Positions 1-11,176 of a DNA stretch of 64,000 bases are shown piece after piece. The notes under the pieces are model-generated. The model was given only the letters and a program-made list of their open reading frames with translations, did not search any database and was not told the origin of the DNA. The DNA is from Thermothelomyces thermophilus ATCC 42464 (lineage: Eukaryota; Ascomycota; Sordariomycetes; Sordariales; Chaetomiaceae). Position 1 is the stretch's first letter. Each line of letters starts with the position of its first letter. Position numbers and translations under genes: made by a program. The DNA is taken from the NCBI RefSeq assembly GCF_000226095.1, contig NC_016477.1:2294001-2358000 (forward strand), written 5' to 3'.

Positions 1-652
1 TGGATGGGTGGGTGGAAAACCAATGATCTTCGTATCTCTGCTATACTGGTGGATTGACGATGGTTCTGGAGGAAGAAGGAAGAAGCCGTCCAGGGCCATC
101 CTGCGGGAAGATGTGGGTGGCTGCAAGTCTAGTAGGGCTGGGAGCCCTAGTGGGCCCAGTCCACCACAACCGGTTGTCGCAAAAGAAAGGTCAACGTCTA
201 TCTGCATCGTTCTATGGTCACCTGAAAGTGAGCTACAAGCAATCTGTACTCCCAGCGGGATAGCTGCCACAATTGGAAAGCTCTTGCAGAATGTATGCAC
301 GGAGCACGGATTACTTCTCTGAGGCAAGGTTACCGCCCTGTGGGGATGTTGCGAGCTCCACTTGCCCCTTCTGGACAAGATGTTGAACAAGATTGGGCAT
401 CCGCCGCATTTGCGGAAGCTAGGTAGGATACTTCCGAAAGGAGATGGGGTTAGAGAATGCAGGCGGGTGCGGAATGGCCGCAACAACACCCCGGCACCGA
501 CTCGCGCTGATCAACTTCTTTTTTTTTCTTTTTTTTTAAAGCGTCCACCCTTGATCGCTTATCAACTTGCTGCTGGCTGTGGGTGACGACGAAATCAGAC
601 ACCACGCTTCGCTCGCTAATTCTCCGTCACGATATTCACCGCGTGGCGCAAG
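1..652. other. Left-edge intergenic stretch, no supported gene
   Basis: No reading frame here resembles a known protein; the open frames are short and start at non-ATG codons. A pyrimidine-rich tract (a T run broken by one C, about 510-538) lies roughly 115 bases before the GST start and is the kind of CT tract often found in fungal promoters. The part left of about 350 could hold the end of a gene lying outside the window, but nothing supports one. Confidence 0.5.
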
Positions 653-1392
653 ATGGGCCCGATTGGTCAGCTGCAGCCGCTCAAGCTGTACTCGCACAAG
701 CGGGGATCGAATCCATGGAAGGTTGCATTGACTCTTGAGGAACTCGACATATCGTATGTCTCTGAGTATCTCGAGTTCGACCAAACCAAGACCGAGCCCT
801 CCTTGTCGCTCAACCCGAATGGGAAGCTCCCTACACTTAGGATCCCAACCGTGAAGTGGTTGTTTTTGAGCTGAGCTTCCTAAATTTCTGAATCAAATGG
901 CATTGCTAAACTTTTCCTGCTTGCTAGAGCGGCGCAATCATCGAGTACTTGATCGACCAGTATGATGTGGAGGGGAGGCTCACCCCTAGTTCACCTCGGG
1001 AGAAATGGCTCGCACGGTCCTGGTAGCATCTGCAGATGTCTGCCCAGGGTCCGGCTTGTGGCCACAAGGTCTGGCTGAACCGAACCTACGCGGCGAACGA
1101 CCTGCATGCAGCAAATGAATATTTCACCAAGGATATCAAACGGGTCATTAGCGTACTGGACAGCCAGCTTCGCCGCCGCAAAGGGCCGTTCCTTCTTGGA
1201 CCGAACATCTCTTATACGGATCTGACCTTTGTCCCTCATTACTTGATGCTGTCTCTGTTTGTGCCTGGGTACGACCCAGCTATTGAGCACCCAGATTTTG
1301 CAGCCTGGTTGGAGAGGTTGAAAAGCCGGCCGTCGGTCCAGAAGATTGTTGCAGTTAAAGAGGAGTTAGGCAAAAGGACAATCAGTTATTAG
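653..1392 (+). pseudogene. Glutathione S-transferase (Ure2/GTT-like), interrupted by an in-frame stop
   Basis: Exon 1 is 653-850 and exon 2 is 928-1392. The 77-nt intron has donor GTGAAG, branch-like GCTAAAC and acceptor CTAG. The joined frame would code for 220 residues, the normal cytosolic GST length. The N-terminal thioredoxin-fold half reads LKLYSHKRGSNPWKVALTLEE, then NPNGKLPTL and SGAIIEYLIDQYD (the glutathione-binding S-x-x-I-x-E-Y-L block). The C-terminal helical half has SAQGPACG, a run ending RKGPFLLG, and SYTDLTFVPH. At 1024-1026 a TAG interrupts the conserved W-L-H-x-Q block, giving W-stop-H-L-Q-M at about residue 99. Everything downstream stays in frame to the natural stop, so this is recent inactivation, a null allele, or a sequencing error. 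A family member would conjugate glutathione to electrophiles in the cytosol. No plausible intron removes the stop. Confidence 0.8.
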
Positions 1393-1412
1393 GTGGCCTG
1401 ACCAAAAACCCC

Positions 1413-1432
1413 CTTAAGCGAGCTCGCTTAAG
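1413..1432. repeat. 20-bp perfect palindrome
   Basis: CTTAAGCGAGCTCGCTTAAG is identical to its reverse complement, with no spacer. It lies 21 bases after the GST stop codon. The hexamer CTGACC occurs once on its left (1398-1403) and twice in tandem on its right (1433-1438, 1438-1443 overlapping). It could act as a hairpin in the 3' UTR or as a dimeric protein-binding site. The sequence alone does not decide between these. Confidence 0.85.
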
Positions 1433-1928
1433 CTGACCTGACCAATGCTCCAAAAAATGGAGAATAGCCTTGGTTCCGCGTGACCTCCAAAGTCGACTGT
1501 TTGCAAGAACCAATTAAACACGAGAGACAAGGAAGGGACAAAGCTGAAACTGTCGCGGTCGGCAGACTTGGTACATGTACATACATACCACTCGCACTAC
1601 AGCTTGCAGTACTCAGTTTGGCCTTCAGGGTCCGATCATCACCCACGGGCCTGCAACAGCCAACTACGACGAGAACTAGGGAACTGTCATTCTCCAGGAC
1701 TGGAGTCATGTCTCACCGTTCGCCATGTGGTGATATGCTCGAGATCAATCTCCTGGCCTGCCACCACTCGCCAACGGACTGATCAACGGCCGGAACGTCT
1801 TCCAGTGTACCGAAGCAGAGGACACAAAATGCATAGGCACGGCACACGCGCAGAGTGGTTCTTCAAGAAAAACGTTACCGCATGAGAATCATTAACACCG
1901 GTCTCTACTCGAATTTTCGTTTCTCCAG

Positions 1929-2458
1929 GTCAAGTGCGGTGATAAGCCATGCGCGGCTTGCCGCTCTAACAACGCCAAGCGTATTTGGCGCGACGATTCG
2001 GTCGCCTCGGCTTCTTCGTCCAGCACTCTGAGCTCGCCCTCGCGTTCGCGCACGTCATCTCTGCCGCTTGTCCTCGCCGCCGACACCGTGGCCTCTGACT
2101 TCTCATCTGCCTTAAACCCGGCCGAGGAATCCAATACCAGCGTCAGCCCGAATCCGCCGCCTACGGCCCACGGAGTCGAGGCAAGCACGTCCAACTTTCT
2201 CCCTTCCTTGGCCGCTTCATCGCCCACAGATCCCTCCACCCGTAAGTCTTCGATGAGATGACGGACAAGTATAATAGCAGGACTCCTAAAACGCCAATAA
2301 TTTTATGTCTTGCAGCATCTCCCTTTCTTACCCTTCGCCTACTTTATAGGCAAAGATGGCAGTGCCATGAGGCCGTGAGTGTACGATGGCTACGTCCCAC
2401 TCGAATTGAACATTTTGTAGCAAGTATCTGGAGATCAACGAGAAGGCGACGTTCTTGA
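1929..2458 (+). pseudogene. Relic of a Zn(II)2Cys6 transcription factor (zinc cluster fragment)
   Basis: After an acceptor-like TTTCTCCAG, an open frame starts VKCGDKPCAACRSNNAKRIW. This matches the second half of a fungal zinc cluster (K-C-x-G-x-K-P-C-x-x-C-x-x-x-N-x-x-C-x-W), except that the last metal-binding Cys is Arg (CGT for TGT). A Ser/Pro-rich linker follows to 2241. A well-formed intron then runs from GTAAGT at 2242 to TTGCAG at 2315. The continuation (frame to 2458) is short and has no recognisable dimerisation or fungal TF domain. No upstream exon with the first C-x2-C half was found. I read it as a truncated, decaying regulator gene; a small unusual live gene is the alternative. 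Confidence 0.45.
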
Positions 2459-2853
2459 CCATATAGCACAAGCGTTTATATATTAGTACCTCTAGCAATA
2501 CAGTTGTCCGTTCTCTTTGCCTTGCACGCAAGTCACTAAAACATTGTTTGCCCGGGTTCTTCGTTCTTGGTTCCTTGCCGTTTCGGATGTCTGATAGTAA
2601 AAGCTGCAGTGCTCCTCTACATTCCTTATTAATGCGAGTTTGTGTGTGTAGGTAACTGTCTCTTCTACGCTACGGGTGCCCAAATTCAACCGCATCATTC
2701 CAGAACGAACCCGAGCAGTTGAATGGCGCTGTCACAAATTTCGAGGCTTGACGTAAATTCCAGCGTGGTGATTGCAAATATATAGATCTCAGCATGACAG
2801 AAGAAGAAGCAATCCTATAATTATGCTGTTCGTTTGGTAATCTCAGTGTTGCC

Positions 2854-2905
2854 GGGGGGGGGGGGGGGGGGTTGGGGGAGAAAGGGAAAAAAAAAAAAAA
2901 AAAAA
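2854..2905. repeat. Adjacent homopolymers: G18 then A19
   Basis: A run of 18 G (2854-2871) is followed, after TTGGGGGAGAAAGGG, by a run of 19 A (2887-2905). The segment lies in the roughly 800-base gap (2459-3274) that otherwise holds no supported gene. Runs this long are slippage-prone and their true length in the genome is uncertain. Confidence 0.9.
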
Positions 2906-3274
2906 GGTCGTCGCGTGTTTTTCAGCACAGCAGAAGCCGGTTGGCTCTTGGAGTTTGGGGCTGTTAAGCGATTCTTCGAACAAACTTCGAAGGAGTCAAT
3001 GGATTATCAGGGTAGATGACTATATGAAAGCTTTATAGACCTCATACATATTCTGGGGATAATTTCATGGGGATCAGTTGTTTCCGTGGAGCGACTGGCA
3101 AGAACAGGTTTCGCCTTCCCGACCATGGTGAAAGTTGTAGGAACAGAAATTCGTTGCTGCCTAGCCCCTGGTTTGCATCCAAGTAACTAAACTATTTCTT
3201 AAGAGGCTAGGTGCTTTCCGAGGCCCTGGATTTGGTAAGATGTCAGAACTTGAGTTGCCTTCACAGCTGAGAAG

Positions 3275-6200
3275 ATGGCAAAGATCTGCGCTAATGAAAC
3301 TGGGTCGGGGCCTCAATTTGACGAGAGGCAGTCGCCCTCAATGAGACGTGCCCGTCAATTCGTCACCGCTGACGAGTACGCAAGACTTAACGGGCTGACT
3401 ATCGACAGTTCACGTCTCAATTGGCACCAGTTCGTCGAGCACGACCAAGCCATCAACTCTAGCCTCTCTGACCTTGCAGCGGGACAACTCATTGAAGCCA
3501 CACAACTCCAAGAATGTCTTTTCCGTGCGATTATTCCCACCACAGAGAAATTATATATGCCCGCCGCATCGTTACAGATGCTCCGAGAAGTTTGTGGAAG
3601 ACTTGGAGAGGATGAGGCTGCCGCTCTGGTTTCACAGCAATGCTTCACTGGTACTCTTACATGGAGCAGCTTCAAGTTAAACATCCCAGCCCTCCGCAGC
3701 GACCATGGCAGCGACTGTCGTCGACTAGCAAGGCGAATCAAGTCATTTATGCAGGTACCGCTGCCTGACCATCGTTTGCCGCTTCACCCCATCGACACTT
3801 CACAAGGTGATGGGATCGAATTCCCAAGCAGATTGGTGAACGAAGAAAAGAGGAAGATGGAGACCATCGAAAGGGATGGTTTGGAAGTGACCAGAGAGAC
3901 GTTCGCGTACGTGACACAAAGTCTGAAGTCTAGTATTACGAGCAGCGAAGTGTACGCCCTGATCGGCGAAATTTCCACTTACCAGGGGGTAAGAGAACCC
4001 AGCCTGGCACGAATTATTATCCAGAAATAACGCGATGGTACAGGTTGAATCCCCGAAGCATTTGACACCTTTGCTGAGCCCGATGTCGTCAAGTTGTCCT
4101 GAACACTTCATTCCCGAAGGCGAAACTTGCCAAGTTCCATATCTTTCGGATTCCTGCTCGAAACTTAGCGAGGAGATCGAAGGCGCAGAGAGACAACTTC
4201 TTAAGACTGAGTTGAACTTCTGGTGCGAAATCATGAAGAAGAACGACGTTCCAGAAAGCTACGATGATCTCGACGTTTCGGACATGATCAGGACAGGGAA
4301 GCTTCGCTCGCATATTGGGCGGTCATCTCCAGAGCCAGTCGCCCGAAATCTCAAGATCGAAGTTCCCTTGCTTCTCTGCGGCGATGACCACACCAGTACC
4401 GTACAAGGCACAAGAGTGCTCGCGCTGGACGATTTGTCAGATGCCAAAGAATTGATAGAAAGTAGCGACACACTCTCCGGCTCGGACGGTCCAACGGGTC
4501 AACTTGTAGCGCTGTTTCAAACAAGCGCAGCAAGCGTGACGAGGTTCGCTGAGCAGGAGAAGCTTCGGCCACTCGACGCTACGGTTAGGGTCACCGTTCC
4601 CGTTATGGACTTCTCCATACCTGTCCCCGAGTGGGAAGAGAGGATCTGGGAGGCTAAGGAAATGTTCCAGTGGGTCCAGAAGAACCTGGGTATTGACTGG
4701 TATAACAGTTTCAAATGGCCACACAACAGGGCAGCGGAGCAAAGATTGGCGTGGGTGCCTCTGCCCCACGTGAGATCGAAGAAGCTGGTCTTGGAACAGC
4801 TCGAGGTCAATGCCGCTTCCCTCGAGTTCTTCCTCGACGGAGACAGTGATGATGAAAGTTTCACCAGTGCGAATTATGTCTACAAAGAGCCGGGACTTGC
4901 TGTTCTTCGATCGGAAACCAACGATGACGAGGGCTACCTGGCGCCGCTCCAAATGTCCGTACAGCCGTTGCTAGGTGATTCCAAAAACACCGGGTTTGTG
5001 GTGAAGATGACATCCCCTGGCGAGCCGGCGCCGACACTGCTGTCCAACTCGCCCTCGACTGCTAGTGGCACGGCGTCTACTTCCGCAGATTTGACAAACC
5101 TCCTGAACAGAAGAAAGCGCCAAATCGAGGAAGCTCTCCTTAAAAGGCGGCCCGATGCTGAACAACGCTGGCCCCTCGCTGCCGATCCTGAGGTTTCGGC
5201 CTCAGACATCATCGACCCAACGTTGATCTCATCGACGAACGTTCTAAGGGGGTTCGTGAGCGAATACACCGACTTTGGGCCGCTCGTAGACAACTTCCTC
5301 GAGATGCACTTCCCAAAGAAGCAGAAGCTAACCCACAGCTCATATTTTACCCAACAAGCATCGACGAAGTCAGCATCTCAATTCAAGTCGGATGAAGCAG
5401 CAAGGCTGATGCCCCCTCCTCCTAAACCCGTTCCGGCCCTCGCGCCAACCATCAACCGTCCTGAAACCCCCCCTCGAATTGTCATATCCTCCGCCATTTC
5501 CCCCAATCTGATCCAGCAGCTCGAGCGCCTCGTTCCTGCCATCGAACTGATCCCCCGCAACTACGAGAGACACCGGACTGATTGGTGCCATTCAGGTACG
5601 GAGCTTCCAAACCTAGACGAAGCGGACATCGTCGTCTCCCCCGCCACTGGTATCCTTGTCACGACAATGGTTCAACTCCGACAGAGGGCCATCCCGGGGG
5701 GCCAGCTGAGGGAGTCAAAGACATCAATAACATCGGTGGCGGCGGTGGTAACGAAAACAACAACCACAACCAACTTTTTCCATGTCCTGGAGAGCGTCGT
5801 CGTCCGCCATGAGCGGGTCGTGGTGCTCGTTTCGGAGGGCAACAGGCACAACGAGACGGCCAGCCCCCTGTCGCAGTCAGACGCGCGCGCGCTGGCCGAA
5901 CTTCAAGGGTTTGGGGCTGGCTTGTCAGTTGCCACGGCGCATGTGCACGTTGTCTATGTCGGTGGCGGCGTGGAGACGCTGGCGAAGTGGATCGCGGCCG
6001 TGGTCTGTGAGAACTACGCGAGGGAGGCCGCGGCGGTGAGGGAATTGCTGCTGCCAGTAGAGACGTCCTGGGAGGTGTTTCTGAGAAGGGCGGGGATGAA
6101 TGTGTTCGCTGCGCAGGTTGTATTGGGAAAGTTGAAGGTGCCAGATGGTGGCCCCGCGATAGGCGGTCAGGGTGGGCAGATGTTCGGGCTGCCGCTGTTC

Positions 6201-6365
6201 GTAACGATGTCCAGGGAGCAGCGGGTTGAATTGTTTGCAGGCGCGCTCGGTGGCCGCAGAGTCCTCGATCGCGTGAGCGATGTCATCGACGGACCATGGG
6301 GAAAGCGAGCAGTGAACCAGCTGGTGGTCAACAGCACCATGTCGTCCAAATGGGAAGCAAACTGA
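3275..6365 (+). CDS. ZIP2/SHOC1-like meiotic protein with inactive XPF-type fold (1011 aa)
   Basis: Exon 1 is 3275-3988 and exon 2 is 4044-6365. The 55-nt intron (donor GTAAGAG, acceptor TACAG) joins two frames that are each closed by a stop just beyond the junction. The first 700 residues are poorly conserved and rich in Ser/Glu. From about residue 716 the protein resembles an ERCC4/XPF-type nuclease fold: PRIVISSAISPNLIQQLERL, then EADIVVSPATGILVTT, ERVVVLVSEGN and VHVVYVGGGVETLAKWI. From about 910 a tandem helix-hairpin-helix follows (WEVFLRRAGMNVFAAQVVLG and ELFAGALGGRRVLDRVSDVI). The nuclease motif E-R-K-x3-D is absent, as in ZIP2/SHOC1, which pair with an ERCC1-like partner (Spo16) to bind branched meiotic recombination intermediates. 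The role is inferred from fold order; another XPF-like scaffold is possible. It converges on the WD-repeat gene with a 264-bp spacer. Confidence 0.65.
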
Positions 6366-6629
6366 AGTGGGCTTGGGGAAATACGCTGGTGTGAAGGTAG
6401 GACTCTTGCAGAACGACACTCGCAAGTTGGAAACGATTGGCTTTCTGCGGTGTAGGCGTTGCTGGACATACCTTCATGCTGCTCTGTTAGTAGTCACGTC
6501 ACGGGCCAACATGAGAGGCTTCTCTGTCTTGGTCGACACTCACCAATCGTCGACTGATCTGAATGAGATGACGGGGCGGGTATAATGGGGAACAGATTTT
6601 GCAAAAGCAGGGAGTGAGAAAGGCCCTCG

Positions 6630-8176
6630 TCATGTTTCGGCGCTGCCTCTATCCATGACGGCCTCCTCCGACTGAGACGAGAAGCTCGAATCAAGACTCC
6701 AGACTTTGAGGCTCGTCTCCTTGACAGCGATACGCGGTTTGGAACTGCCCCGCCGTGCGGTGCTGGCCTCTGACCCGGACTCCTCCGAGCTGTCAGAGCT
6801 GTCACCACCGACAAAAGTCCAGGCCCCTGAGCAGGTCGCAACAACTGATCCACTCATATGCATTGCCGTGGCCCCGACTGCAGAGCCGTGCGCCTTCCAG
6901 GTCCAGGTCGGTTGAACGGCGCCCTCCTGATTCCCAACCCCCTCCCAGGCTACAACAGCCCCGTCCTTCGTTCCCGCCCACACCTCAAAGCCGCCGGTCC
7001 TCTCGCTCCCGGGAAACACATCGCAGCTCAATCGCTGATTGGTCGTTCCATCCCTCCCTTCCAGGACCCCTAGCAGCCGATGCGTGCCCCTCAGGTCATA
7101 AACCAGCAAACCCGTCGCCGCCCGTTCATTGACCAGCAGATACCGGCCACAAGGCGACCACAGGGTCTGCATCACGCCTCTCCCGCCGATTCCGGCCTCT
7201 TTCGCCGCGCCTTCGACGCTCCAGGTCGCGACGCAGTCCCCGCTCCGGACGAGATCGTACACCCCCAGGTTCCGCGTCCACGTCCCCGCGGCCAGCAGAC
7301 CCCAACCCCAACCCCAACCGGCGCCGCCGCCGCCGCCATCGTCCACCGCCGACGAGACAGGCTGGGCCGCCAGCGCGGACACCATCCCGCGCATGCCCAC
7401 GCCGCCCCCCTTGGCGAGGTGGCGGGCCGAGGGGATGGTGGCGATGGACAGCAGCGGGTCCGGGCTGAGGGCGTCCGGGCGGGAGACGTCGAAGAGGGCG
7501 ATGCGGTTCGCGGTGCCGGCGATGAAGTGCGTCCCCGGGGCGGGCCAGAGGAGCGAGGCGATTGGGAGGTATGCCTCGGTCTCTTGCTTGATCAGTCGGA
7601 AGGAGGCGATGGGCCGGGGCCGCCCCGTCGGTGGCGGCGGCGGCGGTGCTGGTGATGATGATGCTGGCGTTGAGGGAGTGGTTGTTTGGCTGTCGTCGTC
7701 GTCATTGTGGTAAGTGTCATTAGCGTGTGATGACGATGTTGATGATGGTGATGACGGGGGAAAGGCGTGGTGGAGTTGAATGGGATGGTCGGTGCTGGCG
7801 GTGAGGAGAACCTGGGTTGAAGGGTTTTCCAGGGCAAAGTAAGGGCAGGGCGCAATGGCGCTGGTTGGTTCCGGGAGAGCGAGGGCACTGGTCGCGGTGA
7901 GCTCTGCAGGTGATTGTCGTGGCTCCAGGAGGGTCTCGGGCAGGACGAAGGTGCATATGCGGTTGGAGAAGGATGAGGTGAAGAGGGTGGTGCCGTCGGC
8001 GGACCTTGAAGGGTGAGTTGTTAGTTAGTTAGCAGCAGAAATGTACCAAAGAAAGGAGGTACACACCATTGGACGCTCTTGAAGAAAGAGTCGTGCGTAT
8101 GAGCTTCATTTCTGACCGGCAGAGACCCGTTGGGGTTGCTGGTCGAGGCTACAAGGCGGACTTTGGGCGAACTCAT
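6630..8176 (-). CDS. WRAP53/TCAB1-Swt21-like WD-repeat protein (494 aa)
   Basis: Exon 1 is 8176-8067 and exon 2 is 8004-6630. The 62-nt intron starts GTGTGT and ends in an AAG acceptor; it splits the Trp codon of SVQWSADGTTLFTSSFSNRI. WD-type blocks follow: LLWPAPGTHFIAGTANRIAL; LLAAGTWTRNLGVYDL; VMQTLWSPCGRYLLVNERA; EVWAGTKDGAVVAWEG; GSAVGATAMHMSGSVVATCSG. Order and wording match fungal relatives of human WRAP53/TCAB1 and yeast Swt21. These proteins bind small RNPs (telomerase and Cajal-body RNAs in animals) or help pre-mRNA splicing (Swt21). The insert between blades 1 and 2 is low complexity (Ser/Pro/Asp runs, coded by 7640-7760). The frame is open across all of exon 2. The start ATG is the first in frame, and the gene shares a 501-bp divergent promoter with the PQ-loop gene. 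Confidence 0.8.
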
Positions 8177-8677
8177 CGTTTCTCTGTTCCCTCCTTATTA
8201 TTACACTGTGTAAAATTTTGTTGGTCGCTCGCTGTTCTCTTTTCTTGTCCTGATCGGCCATATATGTGGTCATATCACTTAATTATGGTTCAATAACTCT
8301 CGCGCGAAGTACGAAGTACGGACTAACTCGAGCCTTCAAATTGGTCCAAGAGCTCCATTGATCGACAAGGGTTACACTACACTAGTTACAGCACGTCCCG
8401 CTGCGGCCCCACACTGACAGGCAAGGAGTGGGGCGTTTCCACACGCTCGCACCTGTGGCCCAGTGGCCCAGTAGCGGTAGCGGTAGCTCGCCTGCAACCT
8501 TGAGCTTCGAGTTGACAACAACTTGGGCGCAGCCAACCACCCGAGAAACAACACAGCAACTGGGCCTCTATCGCGCAACCTTCAAATCCGCTGCTGTCAA
8601 GCGGAGGGATTCTTTTTTTTTTTCTGCTCCTCTCCTCAATTCAATATCCTGATCATCGCGGACAGACAGTCCCAAAG
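8177..8677. promoter_or_regulatory. Divergent intergenic promoter region
   Basis: These 501 bases separate the start codons of the WD-repeat gene (left, minus) and the PQ-loop gene (right, plus), so both promoters must lie here. A pyrimidine-rich tract with a T run (about 8610-8640) precedes the PQ-loop start. The left part holds a tandem CGAAGTA (8307-8320) and the sequence ACACTACACTAGTTAC (about 8372-8389). No TATA box is obvious. The region is otherwise without coding signal. Confidence 0.5.
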
Positions 8678-9761
8678 ATGGAGAGCTTGATTGCCGAGGA
8701 CCGCTGCGAGGAGCTGCGCGACCTGAGCATCGTCAACCTCATTGTCTCGATGTACGACAGCCAGCAGCTGGGTCGCGCGCCCTCTTTTTGCTAACCATTC
8801 TACAGTGTCATTGTCATCGGGATGCTCATCAGCTACCTGCCCCAGCATGTTCGCATCATCAAACGCGGTACTTCCGAGGGCATTTCTCCCTACTTCGTCC
8901 TTCTCGGCACCACTTCTGCGACTTCGGCCTTTGCAAACATACTCCTTCTTCCGAAATCACGCCAGGACGTGGCCTGCTGCAAAGAAATCGAGACCTTCCA
9001 CTGCATCGCCGGCCTACTCGGGATTGCCCAGCTTGGCGTGCAGTGGATCTGCTTCACATTCATGTGGGTACCTTGATGGCCGCCCGCAACGGACAACGAC
9101 TGACTGCTTACCGCATCACAGTTTCGTCCTGTTTCTGGTCTTTTTTCGATACAAGTCCGTTGACGATACCTACGATGAGGAGCCCGATGAAGATTCCCCG
9201 AGGTGGCAGACCGCATTGCTGGTGGCATCGTTAACCCTGCTGCACGGGCTCGCCGTCATTGTCATCACTGGCATTCTTTCCACCGTGGCCAAGGAATACC
9301 TGCCCGCCTGGGCCAACGCTCTCGGCGTCATGGCTGCTCTTCTCGCAGCGGTGCAATACGTCCCCCAGATCTGGACGACGTACCACCTCAAGCACGTGGG
9401 CAGCCTCAGCATCCCCATGATGTGCATCCAGACACCCGGCGGTTTCCTCTTCGCTGCCAGTTTGTTTGCGCGACTTGGCTGGTCCGGTTGGAGCTCATGG
9501 GGCATCTTCGTCCTGACGGCCACGATGCAGGGCCTTCTTTTGTGCCTTGCCATCTACTACGAGGTCAAGGCGCACGCAAATAGCGCCGACGCCCCCAAAT
9601 CACCGTCACAGCTTCCCCATCGATCGCAGCAGCGTGTCAATGGTTTTGATGGAGATTCCCGAGCCGACTTGGAGGGCGATGGTGCGACCGACACCACACC
9701 CCTTCTCCAGGATGGGCGGAACGGAGACACCCGTCGAGACTACGACACCCACCGGGGTTGA
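8678..9761 (+). CDS. PQ-loop repeat membrane protein, Any1/SLC66A2-like (323 aa)
   Basis: Exons are 8678-8751, 8806-9063 and 9122-9761. The introns of 54 and 58 nt are canonical; the first has a perfect TTGCTAACC branch site. The joined protein starts MESLIAEDRCEELRDLSIVN and carries two PQ-loop repeats: ISYLPQHVRIIKRGTSEGIS (Pro-Gln at about 37-38) and QYVPQIWTTYHLKHVGSLSI (about 192-193). About seven hydrophobic segments are visible. An acidic loop (DDTYDEEPDEDSPRW) separates the halves, and the soluble tail from about 265 is polar. The second repeat, ending GSLSIPMMCIQTPGG, closely resembles yeast Any1/Cfs1 (YMR010W) and animal SLC66A2, endosome/Golgi proteins tied to phospholipid asymmetry. 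The exact function here is inferred. Other PQ-loop families (cystinosin-like, Ypq) fit less well because of that motif. Confidence 0.8.
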
Positions 9762-11176
9762 GCGGCCCGTTAGAAGACGATGTGCTGAGCCGGAGGACAG
9801 ACAAGAGTTGGTTGGCCTGTCTCTGCACTTAATCTGGAACCTGGGGTGCTACATAACTGGGCTCGCGCCGCAACCTACATTGGCATGCTCAAAAAACCAC
9901 TCCATTCTAACTTTTTTTGCATTGGATCTTTCTGGGGATGCTTGTTCAAGCACGGGACCTCTCGCGTGGATGCCCTATCTGTGTCATGAGGTGGTGCTTG
10001 GCGGTTGATGCGACCGCGCACAGGCACCGACTGCTATACGCCATGCACGGTGCAGTGCTGCACCATTTCAACTCGAAAACGCCTAGTCCCTAGATGCTCT
10101 GCACAGTTTCTGCAAAGTAATTAAGAGGCCGAGAGCGAGCCTTGAGGCTCATGCCCTTGTGGGCCTTCTGGCTGAGGCTAAAATGGTTTTTGTTCAGCCT
10201 GCCTCTTCTTCCCGTCGAGCCGCAACAAACATCAAACGCTACTGGGCATTCTTCCGCCACTGACGGCGACGGCTCGTCGGAGAAATTTTCTATCAGCGAT
10301 ATGTTGGTTGGCGATTTTGTCGGGAGGTTTCTGTTGGAACACGGAACGGATGCGGATCAGGGCAACGATCTCCGCGCTGGAACACGTTGCGCCCCGTCTC
10401 TGTCTTATGCAACACTTTACCCGCCACAGACAAAAGTGTTTTTGAACGTTTCTGGCATCATCAGCCACACTCGGGAGAGCTCTGCCTGTTCTCGGGGGGT
10501 GCATCTCAAACGGCATCGCCCGGTTCTTCGCAAGCTCCAGCCGATCAGGTCGACGGTGCAGCGAGGCGACTGCCGAACGAAATGCACCGCGGTCTTTGGC
10601 CGTCGGGAGAGACGAGTGCGTCTTCCAACGACATGCGCCGTGGGTCTTGCTATATTTGGACTCTGGCTTAAGTTTCTGCCAGCTTCCCAGTTCTACAGTC
10701 TTCCTATCGTAATGTCTTTTCCTTTAACTTTCATCGTATTTAACACATCCGAGGGTTCCGTCGAAATATTATTAAATCAGCATCATCCAACGTTCATACC
10801 AGCAGGCTGGGTTAGCAATGTCATCGTGGGAACTGCAAGACGGCCAGAACGTGGTGGTCGGACGACAAAACACGGCGCCGTGTCCGAATGGCAATGGCAC
10901 GACCATAGGCACTGCCCAAGAATTCACTGTCCTCTGCAACACAAGGCTGGCTGGAGATGTTCTTGACCGCTTTGAGGCTTCGTCTTCATGGCGTCAAGGT
11001 ACCGCCAGCCGGGCGAGAGGAAGGACGATGACTGGGATAGGGAACTCGCCCTAAGTTGCGCCTGGAAGGGGGAGCGTGGCCGTTACCGGTGTTACTGTGA
11101 GGAATAGTGTGGTTGCGATTATGACTGGGCGACCGATGGGCCATGGAGAGGTTGGAGGATGTAGAAGAAGGAGAGG

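Noticed and set aside
1021-1036. A 13-base GT...AG segment that would remove the GST stop
   Set aside because: It is far too short to be a spliceosomal intron and would delete conserved residues and shift the frame.
10142-10966. 274-codon open frame on the plus strand
   Set aside because: It starts at TTG, has no recognisable domain, no supporting splice structure and arbitrary-looking composition.
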